A stretch of 64,000 nt of DNA from Prorocentrum cordatum (GCA_963575745.1 CAUYUJ010016497.1:1-64000), one strand, 5' to 3'; positions 10,525-21,142 are shown, counted from the first letter of the stretch. Numbers and translations are program-made. The notes: generated by a model not told the origin, from the letters alone.

Positions 10525-10733
10525 AGAATTTAACAAAACAAAAAATGTACACAACAATACCAAAACAGAAACATAAAAAAATAGAAAAAAAAAAAACAAT
10601 CAACAAAAACAAACAACAAAAAAAAAATGAAAACAAACAACAAAAAATAAGAAACAAAAAACAAATGACGAAAAACAAAAAAAAGAAAAACAGAACAAAC
10701 AACAAAAAAGCAACACCGTCAGCGGCCGCCTAA
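10525..10733. other. A-rich insert inside the integrase core
   Basis: About 205 bp of A-rich, C-interrupted sequence on the plus strand (T-rich in the coding sense), in sharp contrast to the G+C-rich element. It separates HMID, just after the first integrase Asp, from SSKSKTAIM, where the core resumes. Flanking codons remain in one frame, so its net length change is a multiple of three; a TGA at 10600-10602 interrupts translation through it. About 10-13 residues expected between HMID and the conserved Lys are missing or replaced, so it is not a simple clean insertion. It may be an intron-like or low-complexity insertion, or an assembly or base-calling artefact. Confidence 0.75.
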
Positions 10734-13700
10734 AATCGATCATGTGTGCCACCATCTGTTCGCCGATGTAGAGGATGTCCCACTGCACCATCTCGTTGAA
10801 ACCCGTCGCGAGCCGAGAGATCGTCATGCTCTTCGGTCCCGGTCTCGTCCATAGCCTGCACACCCGGCACGTGTCGCAGATCTCCTTCACCAGGGCCAGC
10901 GTAGATGCAGGAGCGCCGGCCTTGGTCAGCATCTCTCTGAGGCGAGCTGCTGGAGCGTGCCAAAATCGAACATGAAGTCGTCGTAGCTGGCGCCGAACGA
11001 CTTCCTGATGCGGGCTGTGCAGCAGTCGAAGCGCGTGCCCGAGGTCAAACGCGGCCCAGCCTGGCTCGTCACTTCCTCGAGCCTGCGTCCCCGCATCCAC
11101 GCCTCGGGCTGGCGCGGCTGGGGCTGCAGCCGGCTGCTCCGCGACGGGTGCCTCACCGATGGCGTCCGCCGATCCCGAGGCGCCGCCTGATGGCTCGTCC
11201 GGCTCCGCCTCTCCAGCTGCTGGCAGACGCGATCGCAGTCGCCGTGCCGCCGCTGTCGCTCGAGCCACTCGAGGTCGACGCTCCGCAGGCACAGGTGGAG
11301 GCAGTGGCGGTTCAGGTTCGGCATCTGGCGCGTCGGCTCGCGCGGCGCTCGGTGCCTGGTTCGCAGTCGGCTCCTCGGAGGCTGGTGGTTGTCTCGGTCG
11401 TAGCTCTCGAGGTCCAACTGCTCTTGGGAGAACACTGTCTGCTCGGCATTCTCCAGGTATTCGGGCATGTCGTGTGTCTGAGGCCGCGCGACCACTCCGG
11501 CAAGCCGGGCACTTCAGGTCGCGATTCGTCGGCACAAATCTATGCTTGCATGTCTCCCCTCGATCATGGGCTGGGTGGTCAGCCGGCCGATGATGCCGAC
11601 ATCCAGCGCACGGCTGCGCAGCGCGCGGTACTCCTGCTGTAGACGCTGCTGCTGGTGATGCCGCTGCTGCTGCTCCTGAAGCTGGTGCTGCGGCTGCTGC
11701 TGCTCCAGAGTCTGATGCTGCGGCTGCTGCTGCTCCCGAGGCTGGTGCTGCGGCTGCTGCTGCTCCAGAGGCTGGTGCTGCGGCCGCAGACGCCGAGGAA
11801 GCAGAGGAGCCAGCTGGTCCGGATTGCACAGCGGCCGCGGGGTAGCACTCGTACACCACGAGGTGGTGTCCCCGATGCCTCACGCGCTCCACCATCTGGG
11901 AGATGCTCGCCGCCAGCTCCCGGCAGATGCCAATCGCCCACTCCGCGTGATCCTTGGGGTTCTCTAGTCGCCATTTGTCACGCTCTGGATGGGGTCCTCG
12001 GCCACCATGGGCCAGCAAAGCGTGATCGCGCTGGCCGTCGCAGCGAAACTTCCTGAGTCCGGCGAGCAGGCGCTCGTCCGAAGCCCAGAACTCAGAGGAC
12101 TTCTTGATCGGTAGTCCCGTTCGCCGCCCGATCTTGCCGGCCATGCACTGGTCGACTTGGCACCACGCCAGCGCGTAGTTGTTGGCGATGAATTGCCAGT
12201 CGTCGAGCTTGTAGAAGTCGCTGCCCAACGGCTGCTCCGACACAAAGTGGCGTCCGGCGTCCATCTGAGTGCACGCCGCTGCAGCGGCGATGCGGGCCAG
12301 CCCCACTGATGTCTTGCGACTGCGAAGCCAACCGTCGTAGTTGATGACCTTGTTGAGCGCCGAAAACCCCTTCAAGCTCGTACAGGGCGTGCTAATGAGT
12401 AAAACAAGAGGCTTGCCATGATACAGATATTCCCAAAACTGCCTCTGGCCCTCGTGCGTCATCAAATTGCAATCGCAAATGAGATCGAAGTTGGGACCGC
12501 CCCGATGTCCTCGTCGCACGAGTAGCCGGGTTGTTCCAGATGCGCCACCGCACAACTCCGCGACGTCGTCGCGCTGCAGGTGGCCGTAGTAGAGGTTCAT
12601 GTGTGTGTCCATGTCCTTGACTGAGCTGAAGAAGTTATGCTGCTCGTCTTTCTCGTTCAGGTGCGCCTCCGAGCCGATCATGCCAAAGAACTCGGACATC
12701 ATGATGTACGGTTGCTCATCGATGTGCTGGTCCTCCCTGAGCTCGGTGCCGTAGCACACCTCGTCCAGCTCGTATTCGTTCGCTACGTAGAGTTTCGTGA
12801 AATCGGAGCCGCAGTCGTCGAAGACCTGCTCCACTGTCTGTGGCCTCTTCTTCACCTTGCGCTCCGGGTCTGCTGCCTTGCGCGCCTTGTCGCGCGTCCT
12901 CTGCTCGGTGGGAAAGCTCGCGGTCAGCGCGCTCACCTTGCAGCCGGTCTCGTCGACGTCGTCCGCGAATGATACTCGGCCAGGGCGACGTCGCTCACCT
13001 CGCGGCTGCTCCTCGCCGGCTTCTCTCAAGGCCGCTGTCCGAGATCCTGGAGGCCCGGCAGTCGTCGGATCAGTCCTCGACGACCCGGGTCGGGAATCAC
13101 CCCCGGCCTCACGGCGTGGTGTAGCTGTCGCAGATGGCGACAATCCGTCGGCTGCGTCGGATCTCGCGCCGCCGTCGAAGCAACCAGCGGCCACCATCCG
13201 CTTGACCAGAGCAGATACCCCTCTGGCCTTGAAGTCCAACCGATCTGCAGCAGTCTTCCGTGTAACATGTCGGCCTGCTGGCCAGCCGCAGCGGCACTTC
13301 GCGTCGTGGTCGTCGAAGTAGCTGCTGCTGATGATGCGTGTAGTCTGAGCTGCTGGTGATCCTCGAGCATCACGCACACCGAGATTGCACCATCGTAGTC
13401 GTCCTGAGTGCCACCTCCTGTCGTCCAGCAGCTCCAGGATGTCGGGCACGTCCCACGCCGCGCTGCCCTGGTCCGCCTCGACGATGCAGCAGCGATGCCC
13501 TTCAAGTTGAGCTCGAGCGATCTTACATTCGAAGCGCTTGGCTCGCTTGTCGTTGCGAGTGCCTCGCGACGTGCCCGGCTGAGCCAGGCTGATCCAAACG
13601 AGCTCCGGCTGCTGGTGGCGCAAGGAATCCGCCCACTTATCCTCCTGCCCGAGGAATCTGTGAACATCACAGTTGCGACCCGCCGCATATCCGCATCCGT

Positions 13701-13815
13701 GCAGCGCGTTCTGGCACAGGTTCTGCAAGTCGCCGAACACCCATGCCGATGGCGGTCTCCCCTGTACTTCCCTGGTGCCCCCGCCGTCCCGAGCACCGAG
13801 ATGGGGTGTCTTCGA
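10734..13815 (-). CDS. Copia GAG-pre-integrase and integrase N-terminal part
   Basis: Opens in the same frame as gag-pro right after the TGA at 13816-13818, so it would be made only by readthrough or has been cut off by mutation. The first ~700 residues are poorly conserved (Ala, Arg and Pro rich), with a Cys/His-rich patch (CAGCRHHR ... CKHRF ... CPAC). The last ~130 residues contain the integrase zinc-binding HHCC: LHVRFWHAP, then ICDTCRVC. FNEMVQWDILYI with the first catalytic Asp and HMID follow. The A-rich insert begins immediately after that. Confidence 0.85.
11640..11800. repeat. GCTGCTGCTGCTCC minisatellite within the integrase ORF
   Basis: About six copies of a ~30-bp unit of the type GCTGGTGCTGCGGCTGCTGC (plus strand). 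In the copia frame it encodes an Ala/Ser/Gly-rich repeat of SGAAAAAAPA type. It is a low-complexity spacer between the N-terminal region and the integrase zinc finger. Confidence 0.8.
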
Positions 13816-16719
13816 TCAGAGGTGCAGGCTGCCCGCGTCGGGCTGCCCGCTGGCGCTGTCCGGTGCGGCACCACTGCCGGATGACGTCGCCGTAGTTGTC
13901 TTCCTGCTTGCCGTCCTGGTGGATGCGGTAGTCGGTGCGGTTGCTGCAGGTAAGGATGTCGGATCTGATGTCGTCGAAGTCGCCAATGCCATCGTCCTCG
14001 TGGGTCCCGAACTCCCCGATGTTCCCGTCTCGTCGTAGAGGTCGCAGGGCAGCATGAGGTGACCGGCGTGGCTCTCTTCCAGATGGTACTGCGATGATCC
14101 TGGGCTCAGCTGCAGGGAGTAGCCGCCCGGGCCGATGCGGTACATGCGATTGTTGAAGCAGTCGAGCAGTATGCGCTGGTCCCGCAGCGGTGCTCGCCCG
14201 AGCAGTGCCGGCACGCTGCTGTTCGGGGGCACCGGCGCCTCGTAGGTCGCGGCTTGTCCCCCCTGCAGCGCCAGTTGATAGCGATGGGCGCGCGTGGCCT
14301 GCTGAGATCCTGAGCCCACACCACCAACCTCAAGCACCCGGTCAAGTGGGGTGCGGACAGGCGGTGGACGTCCTGCCTGCTGCTGTCGCGCTGCCATCCT
14401 GTTGCCCCACTCGTCGCCAGTAAGGTTGCCTGGGCTCCCGGGGTCCACCAGCAGAGCCTCGCCACTCCTGTCCTTCATGCGGGTGCGAACCAAGTAGGTC
14501 TCCCCGCTGGCGTTCTCGAACTGATCCACTCGCCACCATGGGAACCATGTCGGGCTGGTCACGGCCGCTGATCGCCCAACTGTCGCCGGAGGCTGCTCCT
14601 CCACAGCTCGGTCCTGCATGCTGGCCTGGATCTCCGTCAGTATGTCGTGCTCCGCGACGTTGTCGCGCATGTCAAGGGTCTCCCAGCTCAGAGCCTCGCG
14701 GGAGGTGTCCTCGTCAAGATCGTCGATCTGCAGGCCGGGCGTCCTGGCGTCCTCAGTGAACCAGTGCAGCACTCCAGACAAGGCTCCAGTCCGCGGCTGC
14801 GCGGGCACGGGCGCATAGGCGGCCAACGTTGGGTCGGCGGCTGGAGCCCCGGCCTGCTGCGTCCCCGTCGCGGCGCTGCCAGTGTTCCAGGACATGAAGT
14901 GCTTGCCTTTGCCCTTGCCCTTGCGCTTGGGACAGGCGGCCACGAGGTGAGTCTCCGAGTCGCACTCGTGACACCGCATCGTGCGGCCGTCACTGCCTCG
15001 GGGATTGGTGGCGCCGGGCGTGCCAGCCATGTAGCGCTTGCCGCCCTTCTTCTTCTTACCTTTTCCTCCCGCCAGTGAGCCTGGGTTCACCACCGATCCG
15101 CCGAAGTGGTATCCCTTGCCGTGGCCTCGCCCGCGTCCAAAGCTGCTGCCGCCCTTGCCGCTGTTCATGCGTAGAGACCAGTTGCTGCGCGGGAACCGAG
15201 AGCGGCGGCTGTTCCGTTGGACGAAGTGGCGAAACCTGCGCTTCGCGAACAGGTACTCATGTAGCAGGGTGTCGTAGTCCCAGCCCTCGGAGTCACCATA
15301 ATACTCCTGCAGTTCTTCCTGAGTGAACTGGGAAGTGTCCAAGTCGTCGTCGTCGGTCATCGAGTCATCGTCCCCGGGCTCGTCCTCGTACAGGTAGCTC
15401 GAGCAGACGGCGCAACAATCGTAGCCCTCGTCGTCCTGGACCACGTAGTGCTGTGGTGCAGATCCAGCGCTCCCTGCCACGCTGGCTGCGTTCTGACCAT
15501 ACATGTAGGCGGCCGTGTCGTTCCAGGTGTTTGCGCCGCTGTCATTCTCGCCCGTGAACCAATGATGACCGTGATATCCTTTGCCGCGGTACCCTTCAGC
15601 CAAGTTCTGAGGTCCTGCGTGGGTGTGCTCCGCGAAGTGGCCCTGCTGCCGCACCATCCCGATCACGCTGTTCAGCTGATCGATCGTCAATGGCAGCTGG
15701 CCGCTGTTGGACTGCAGCACCAGGGGGTACACAGCCTTGGGCACATGCAGGGCCTCCAGAAACAACAGCGAGAGCACCGGCGTCGGCAGCACGAACGGGT
15801 CGTCCAGCTGCGCCACTCGGGCGCGCAGAGCCTCGAAGCGCGTGATCGCGTCATCGACGCTCTCCCGCTCCTGCCTGCGGAATGTGAGAAGCTCGACGAT
15901 GGTGCTGATCGATGACTGGACGTCGAGCGGGCCAAAGCGCCGCCTGAGTCCGGTGATCAGCATCTGCACTCCGTCCTCGACCAGGTTGCCGAGCTGGTCG
16001 AACCTGCCGTGAGCGATGGCCTCGACCGGCACCTCGCGGCAGAGGTCCCTCGCCGTGCCGCCGAGCCGCTGGACGATTGCCGGGCCGCGCTGGTGCTGCT
16101 GCAGCTCCGTCGCCGCGCACCACAGCATCACGTCCTGGACCCACAGCCTGAAGGGGTACCCGCGCTGCTCGAGGTACGGAGCCCAGAACGGCGGGACCTT
16201 GGATGTGCTCTGCTGTGCCAGCTCTGCCGCCGGCAGACCCTGTACGTTCTGCTCGTGATGTTGTCCCCACTGTGGCGCCGGTAGCCGCGACTCGCCGATG
16301 CGCTGGCCGCGCTGCGGCGTCTTGGGCCTGAAGCCCAGGGGCTCTGCCGAGCCCGCTACGTTGATCAGGATGCCGAGGAGACCGATGAGCAGCACGATCT
16401 TGCTCGGCGTCGAACTCGTCGAAGAGGAAGAGCATCCAGTACTTGATGATATCGTGGCCTGCGCAAGGCAGGCCGCACATGGAGCGGTCGTAGCACAGCA
16501 GGTACAACGCCTTGAGCTCGACTCAACCCCATTGCCGTGGTCGCCACGCTGCGGCCTCTCGCCGCCCACGTCGCACGCAGAGCCGGCCGGACTTGCAGCC
16601 GACCCTGCAGAGCCCACCGGCTCCGCTACCAGAGTCGTAAGACCTCTGGTGCTCTCCTCCTCCTGGTGGCCGAACGGCCAGGCAGCACGCACGAGAGAAA
16701 TGATCGTCATCATAACCAT
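13816..16719 (-). CDS. Copia Gag-protease polyprotein
   Basis: 967 codons. Gag packages element RNA into virus-like particles, and the protease cuts the polyprotein. The capsid-like region is helical (about residues 170-340, with FDQLGNLVEDGVQMLITGLR and DDAITRFEALRARVAQLDDP). A CCHC zinc knuckle follows near residue 582 (CHECDSETHLVAAC), flanked by Gly/Lys/Arg-rich RNA-binding sequence. The protease signature ALLVDPGSPGNLTGDEW is near residue 758, with DPG in place of the usual D-S/T-G. The only early in-frame ATG cluster (MVMM) lies inside the 5' LTR and reads on through the primer-binding site. The ORF ends at a TGA, after which the frame stays open for ~1,000 codons. Confidence 0.88.
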   Translation of the reverse strand: MVMMTIISLVRAAWPFGHQEEESTRGLTTLVAEPVGSAGSAASPAGSACDVGGERPQRGDHGNGVESSSRRCTCCATTAPCAACLAQATISSSTGCSSSSTSSTPSKIVLLIGLLGILINVAGSAEPLGFRPKTPQRGQRIGESRLPAPQWGQHHEQNVQGLPAAELAQQSTSKVPPFWAPYLEQRGYPFRLWVQDVMLWCAATELQQHQRGPAIVQRLGGTARDLCREVPVEAIAHGRFDQLGNLVEDGVQMLITGLRRRFGPLDVQSSISTIVELLTFRRQERESVDDAITRFEALRARVAQLDDPFVLPTPVLSLLFLEALHVPKAVYPLVLQSNSGQLPLTIDQLNSVIGMVRQQGHFAEHTHAGPQNLAEGYRGKGYHGHHWFTGENDSGANTWNDTAAYMYGQNAASVAGSAGSAPQHYVVQDDEGYDCCAVCSSYLYEDEPGDDDSMTDDDDLDTSQFTQEELQEYYGDSEGWDYDTLLHEYLFAKRRFRHFVQRNSRRSRFPRSNWSLRMNSGKGGSSFGRGRGHGKGYHFGGSVVNPGSLAGGKGKKKKGGKRYMAGTPGATNPRGSDGRTMRCHECDSETHLVAACPKRKGKGKGKHFMSWNTGSAATGTQQAGAPAADPTLAAYAPVPAQPRTGALSGVLHWFTEDARTPGLQIDDLDEDTSREALSWETLDMRDNVAEHDILTEIQASMQDRAVEEQPPATVGRSAAVTSPTWFPWWRVDQFENASGETYLVRTRMKDRSGEALLVDPGSPGNLTGDEWGNRMAARQQQAGRPPPVRTPLDRVLEVGGVGSGSQQATRAHRYQLALQGGQAATYEAPVPPNSSVPALLGRAPLRDQRILLDCFNNRMYRIGPGGYSLQLSPGSSQYHLEESHAGHLMLPCDLYDETGTSGSSGPTRTMALATSTTSDPTSLPAATAPTTASTRTASRKTTTATSSGSGAAPDSASGQPDAGSLHL
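16618..16630 (-). promoter_or_regulatory. Primer-binding site for methionine tRNA
   Basis: In element orientation the sequence TGGTAGCGGAGCC begins a few bases after the 5' LTR. It resembles the TGGTATCAGAGC-type site complementary to the 3' end of methionine (often initiator) tRNA that Ty1/copia elements use to prime minus-strand DNA synthesis. It also encodes residues of Gag (LVAEP). Confidence 0.7.
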
Positions 16720-16864
16720 GCGGAGGCGTGCTGATCTTTGACTGATAGCTTCACTCTCTGTCGACAGTTCGGCGGGTCCCCGCCTTCATCTGTAAGCCAA
16801 AGGCTGCGGCGGGCGCAGGCATGCGGCAACGCTCGCTCCCGCTCTCCCTTGCACCCTTTCACTC
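16634..16864 (-). repeat. 5' LTR of the copia element
   Basis: Partner of 6535-6765. It should hold the promoter and the R region. It also contains the ATG cluster that opens the gag frame (16719), so about 80 bp of its 3' part is coding. Outside it is a long GGA tract. Confidence 0.88.
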
Positions 16865-16869
16865 AGGAC

Positions 16870-17095
16870 AGGGAAGGAGGAGGAGGAGGAGGAGAGGAGG
16901 AGGAGGAGGAAGGAGGAGGAGGACGGAGGAGGAGGAGGAGGAGGAGAAGATGGAGGAGAGGAGGAGGAGGAGGAGGAGAAGGAGGAGGATAAGGATGGAG
17001 AGCAGATGAGGAGGAGGAGGAGGAGGAGAGAGGAGGAGGAGAGGAGGGAGGAGGAGGAGGAGGAGGAGAAGGAGGAGGGGAGGAAGGAGGTCTCT
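16870..17095. repeat. (GGA)n purine tract
   Basis: About 225 bp of almost pure A/G with interrupted GGA units. It directly abuts the copia 5' LTR and encodes only poly-Ser or poly-Glu/Arg chance ORFs. Confidence 0.9.
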
Positions 17096-17224
17096 GGAGG
17101 CCCTCCTCCCCTGGAGGGTCCCCAGGGGCGGAAGGCCTCCCGAGGCCCACGGGGGCGGAGAGCATCCAGAAGCCCAGAGCCGCCCACGAGCGCCCTGTCG
17201 CTCACAGAAGGAGGGCGGGGGGGA

Positions 17225-17350
17225 GGCCCAGACCCCCCTCGCGTCGCGACAAAAATCACAACGTTTTTTTTTGGTGTTCCTGTGTTCGGCCTCCGGGGGC
17301 CCTCACCGGGCCCCGGGACCGTCAAGAAACGGCTCAGGGTGAAACGCCGG
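17225..17350 (+). repeat. Dispersed repeat family D, copy 1
   Basis: Contains ACCCCCCTCGCG..., a T run, then GGGCCCTCACCGGGCCCCGG and a GACCGTCAAGAAACGGCTC-like block (about 17299-17343). Related copies occur at 25178-25415 (inverted), 27290-27512 and 28971-29016. On the minus strand the block reads LSRFLTVPGPGEGPRRP. Confidence 0.6.
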
Positions 17351-17633
17351 CCACGGGGAAGGGGTCCAGACCTCTGGGGGTCGACGTCGTGGGGGTCTGG
17401 AGAGGCGATGACCGACGACGGACGGACGGGGCGGAACCAGGCGGGCGGATCGACAGGCGTATCCGTGGGTACTGATACTGACCACAACCGCTACGCCCCC
17501 GCTCGAACTGCAATCAGTGCAACTCCTCCTCCTCCGCCTCCTCCTCGTGGAGTTCCAAACGCGTGTAGAGGCTCCTGCAGATGTCCCAAACCCCCAGAGC
17601 GGCCAGAAAACATTCCTAAAGCAGCGACGCTCG

Positions 17634-17635
17634 AC

Positions 17636-17708
<73 letters not shown>

Positions 17709-17845
17709 ATCATCAGCATCCTCATCCACATCCTCATCATCATCATATCATTATAATCATCATCATCATCATCATCATCATCACCATCATCCTCATCCCC
17801 ATCCTCAGGAGCATCATCATCATCATCGTCATCATCATCATCCTG
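17634..17845. repeat. (CAT/ATC)n microsatellite
   Basis: About 210 bp of CAT/ATC trinucleotides with minor interruptions (a short CAG patch near 17697). The chance translation is poly-His on the plus strand and poly-Met/Asp on the minus strand. A CT-rich tract follows to 17900. Confidence 0.92.
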
Positions 17846-18014
17846 CACCTACCCCCTCCTCCTCTTCCTCCTCCTCCTCCTCTTCCTCCTCCTCCATTCC
17901 TTTTCCTTATAAGCAGCTTCTCCCTGTTGCACCCCGAAGCAAGTTTTTAGTGCGGGCCGGGCGTTTCGCCTGATACTTCCTGACCACCCATAGCACTGAA
18001 GCCTACAAATTGTC

Positions 18015-18495
18015 GACAGCTTCACAGATGGAGGGCGGGTGGTGTTCAACATGTAGTTCTCGCCTTAGCGCCGCGCACATTCATTATAGAATTGTGCGCA
18101 AAATTTTGAAGGGGCTTCAAAATGTGGCCCTCGCCATAGCGCCGCGAACATGCGTGTTGAACACTCCGGAAGAGCTTCACGGATTGAGGGCGGGTGGTTT
18201 TCAACAGGTGGTTCTCGCCTTAACGCCGCGAACATGAGTTTAAACCAATTGCAAGGGCTTCACTGGTCGAGGGCGGGTGGTTTTCCACATGTGGTCCCCG
18301 CCTTAGCGCCGCGCACATGCGTTTTGAACAATTCGTAGAAGCTTCACGGATTACAGGCGGATGGACTTCAACATGTGGCTCTCGCCCTTAGCGCCGCGCG
18401 CATGCGTTTAGAAAATTTGCACGAGCTTCACGAAATGAGGGCGGTTCCTTTTTAAAATGCGGCTCTCGCCGTAGCGCCGCGCACATTCGCTTTTT
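18015..18495. repeat. ~84-bp degenerate tandem array
   Basis: About six copies of an ~83-85-bp unit. Each carries GCTTCAC..GAGGGCGGGTGG, CAACATGTGG.TCTCGCC and AGCGCCGCGCACATGCG. Clear unit starts lie near 18019, 18174, 18257, 18340 and 18425, with a less regular unit near 18105. Not coding. Confidence 0.85.
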
Positions 18496-19551
18496 TTCCT
18501 GCAAGAATCTTCGCGTTTTTTCTTTTTAAAAAATGTTTTTTGTTATTACGCAAAAAAATCCCATGATCAGCGTATCAGACATCGGGTTTTGGTGAAATTC
18601 GCGACCATGAGGGTGCAACAGTTACCTTGGCTCGAGGTGTAGAAGTCCGAGGAATTGCGTTCTAGTGCGTTTCAAGGCCGAAGAGATGCAACAATCAAGT
18701 TGGTCCGTTGTGCTGAAACCCCGGGAACAATGTTTGGCACGCTTCAGGAACTTCAAACGGTTGCCTTCCAACCGGGCAGCTCCGTCAATGGAAATGAACA
18801 CTCGTAGGGGCGTATGAAGTGGGAGCTGGGATGCAGGGTACATTCCAACATCATTGATGACTCTTGGGTGTACACTGGTTTTCCTCCTTCTCCGTTTCCT
18901 CTTCCTCTTCCTCCTCCCCCATCTATCAAACATCGACCGTTCGACTTGCCGACGACAGCGGGGCACACGAATGCGACTGCACGTCTGAAGCTCGCTGGGA
19001 TGGACGAAACCACGCACGGCGATCAGCCACATCACACGACACCGAAGCCTCGGGTGACATCGCCTCTCACCAAAGAAAAAATATGCAGACATGCTCGTCG
19101 CTGCAGCGGCCCGTGCGGGCACTGCCTCTCGCCACTGCGGCTGTGCGCTACCACGGCGTTTGCTCGCAATTCTGCGGGCAGTCAAGCGGAACAGCGGAGA
19201 AGACCCCAACATCCTTGTCGGCCCCAGGGGGCCCCAGGAGTCCCCTCATACTAGGCCCCTGCAGCATCACTGTTCGCTCCGTTGGCAAGGAAACTGGAAG
19301 TGAATGGCCTGCCTATCTGCTTTACGAGTGGGGGGCGAGTCGAAAAGGGGTTGACATGCTGGTAGAGGCAGGGGAGCGACGAGGAAGGGTGGATGCTAAA
19401 AACTGTGACCGGCCGGGCGCGGGGGACGGGTCTGCGAAGGCTTCGGCATGAAAGAAATCGACTGCGTCCTCATCGGCGGCGAACTCATCCTCCGCGTCGG
19501 CGAAGGGGAGCTCATCACTATCCGAGCAGAGTGTGCAGCATCTGCAGAAGC
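18496..19551. other. No recognised feature
   Basis: Begins with T-rich sequence (18486-18560). The remainder is G+C-rich with ORFs on both strands, none of which shows a family motif. It may hold further decayed sequence from the ORF1-like remnant next to it, but I cannot support that. Confidence 0.3.
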
Positions 19552-21006
19552 TTAAGTCGCAGGCGGAGCTGGCGCCGATGATGGCCCGGTGCTAGTTCCT
19601 GGGAAGGTCTCTCCTGCTGTGAACTTTATCCTGCGATCCGTCTGAAGTGCTCCAGCCAGACCAAGATCTCCTCCTCCATCCAGCCCGCAGGGGGGGCGGG
19701 GCCCACGCGGTGGCGAGCGCCGCCCTCGGCCCTGAGGCCGTCGATCACGAATTGACGAGCTGGCCAATCGCACGCGACGATCATCAGCTTGGCGATGTTG
19801 CTGTCGCGTGTCTTCTCGAGTCTCATAAAGGAGACCTGGGACAGGAGTTGCTTCGCGCCCACCGCGGGCTCGATATGCTAATCGGTCGGCTGGCACTCCT
19901 CCAGGCAGTCGCTGATCTGCTGGCTCGCTCTGCCGCCGACCTCGCGAGAGGCCAAGACTTCCAGCATCGCCAGGGCCCAAGAGGTAGTCGGCGGGCCGCG
20001 CTCCTGGAGCGACTCCTTGTTCTTGTCCGTCTTGACGCCGTTGACTCTCATGCGAAAGGCCCTCCAACTCGTCGCCGACGCAGGTGAGAAGCGGGCGGGT
20101 CGTCTCCAGGGCCCAGGCGTCGACCGCTGAGCACATTATCAATCAGATCTTCTGCGCGCGTGTAAAGTGAGGGTCCTCAACAACATCGAGTGGGGCTGGG
20201 GGTTCCTGTCTTTGTTGGTCCAAGCCTTGTCCGCGTGGGCCTCGGCGTGCTCGACGTCCTCCGCGACGGCGAGCTCGGCGTGGTTCTTCCGCATTGTCCT
20301 CCCCCTGCTTCCCGGCGTCGTTCACGTCCTCGTCGGCCTCCGCGGCGGCCTCGCCCTGTTGGGTGCCTGTCACTTTCTGGCGTCTGGTTGTCGGCTCGCC
20401 GTCCTTGGAGCCTCTGCCAGAGTTGCCAGACTTGGTCGAGGGCGGCGGCGGGCCTCTCCACGCCGCGCGCCCCCCCTCCGTCGGCGGCGCCGTCTGTCCC
20501 CGCCATCTTTTGCAGATAACGGTTCAGCCCGGCTTCGGGCGGGGGGGCCTCGATGCAAGTGCAGGGCGGGCAGCCGAAGTCGCGCAGTATCATGCAGCGC
20601 CCAGCTCGGTTCGCCGAAGCGCCTTCAGCGCGACCCGCCGGTCGCGCAATCGCTGGCTCGACGCTGCGAGTGGCGCCAAGTAGTCGGTCAGCTGCCAATC
20701 GCGCTCCGCGCCGAAGTTGGGCAGCATCAGAGCGGTCTTCGAAGCCCGCGCCGGCGAGGGCGGCGGCCTGACCGACTCCCCTCGTCGATGGGCCGCGCGC
20801 GCAGAGCGCGGGGCTGTCGAGCAAAGGCCGCGCGGCGACGGGGGGGTGCGCGCGCGGAGATGCGTTCTGAGCTCTTCTGGATCCTGGGAATTACGCTGGC
20901 AAGCTACAGCTGCACTAGCGTGCGCGAATGGGCACCTGGCGCGCGCTGACGGGGTCCACGCGCGCGCATGCGGCGCGCGATCGACGAAACAGCGCCCCTC
21001 CAGCAT
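19552..21006 (-). pseudogene. Possible LINE ORF1-like remnant
   Basis: Several overlapping minus-strand ORFs in different frames look protein-like in patches. One (about 20820-20180) has a Cys cluster (FGCPPCTC) followed by a basic R/G-rich tail. Another (19862-19626) reads MRLEKTRDSNIAKLMIVACD, then a W- and E-rich segment ending EEILVWLEHF. Cys-rich plus basic plus a compact C-terminal domain would fit a nucleic-acid-binding ORF1 of a non-LTR retrotransposon, but I cannot name the family. It lies 3' of LINE-E on the same strand, so it would belong to a separate copy. Confidence 0.3.
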
Positions 21007-21142
21007 CGAGCAACAATAGTGATATTGGAAATGTCAAGTGTTTCCATGCATGTTTCCACATGCGAGGATTTCAGTGTCCATCGTGATCGTCGAGAGGACG
21101 GCGTTCGTGCCATGTCCTGACAGTGTTGCAATGGTTGGGCAA

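Larger units (their letters stand above)
6535..16864 (-). mobile_element. Ty1/copia LTR retrotransposon, nearly complete
   Basis: The element is 10.3 kb on the minus strand. Two direct repeats of ~231 bp bound it (6535-6765 and 16634-16864), differing at only a few positions, which suggests fairly recent insertion. Domain order is gag, zinc knuckle, aspartic protease, integrase (HHCC and DDE), reverse transcriptase, RNase H. Integrase before RT is diagnostic of Ty1/copia. AGGAA (6530-6534) and AGGAC (16865-16869) flank the LTRs as a possible imperfect 5-bp target duplication inside GGA-rich DNA. The LTR ends are not the usual TG...CA. The frame is nearly continuous but carries two TGA codons, two 1-nt shifts and an A-rich insert, so this copy is probably not autonomous. 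Confidence 0.93.

Noticed and set aside
10525-10733. Clean GT-AG spliceosomal intron in the copia integrase
   Set aside because: A frame-preserving GT...AG choice exists but would delete the conserved Lys region (SSKSK) that clearly belongs to the integrase core; boundaries remain uncertain.
17006-17950. 314-codon plus-strand ORF with a long His run
   Set aside because: Joins a GGA tract, a family D repeat and a CAT microsatellite; the poly-His is repeat-derived.
18015-18495. CRISPR or coding repeat
   Set aside because: No spacer/repeat structure; the whole ~84-bp unit is repeated with drift and ORFs are broken.
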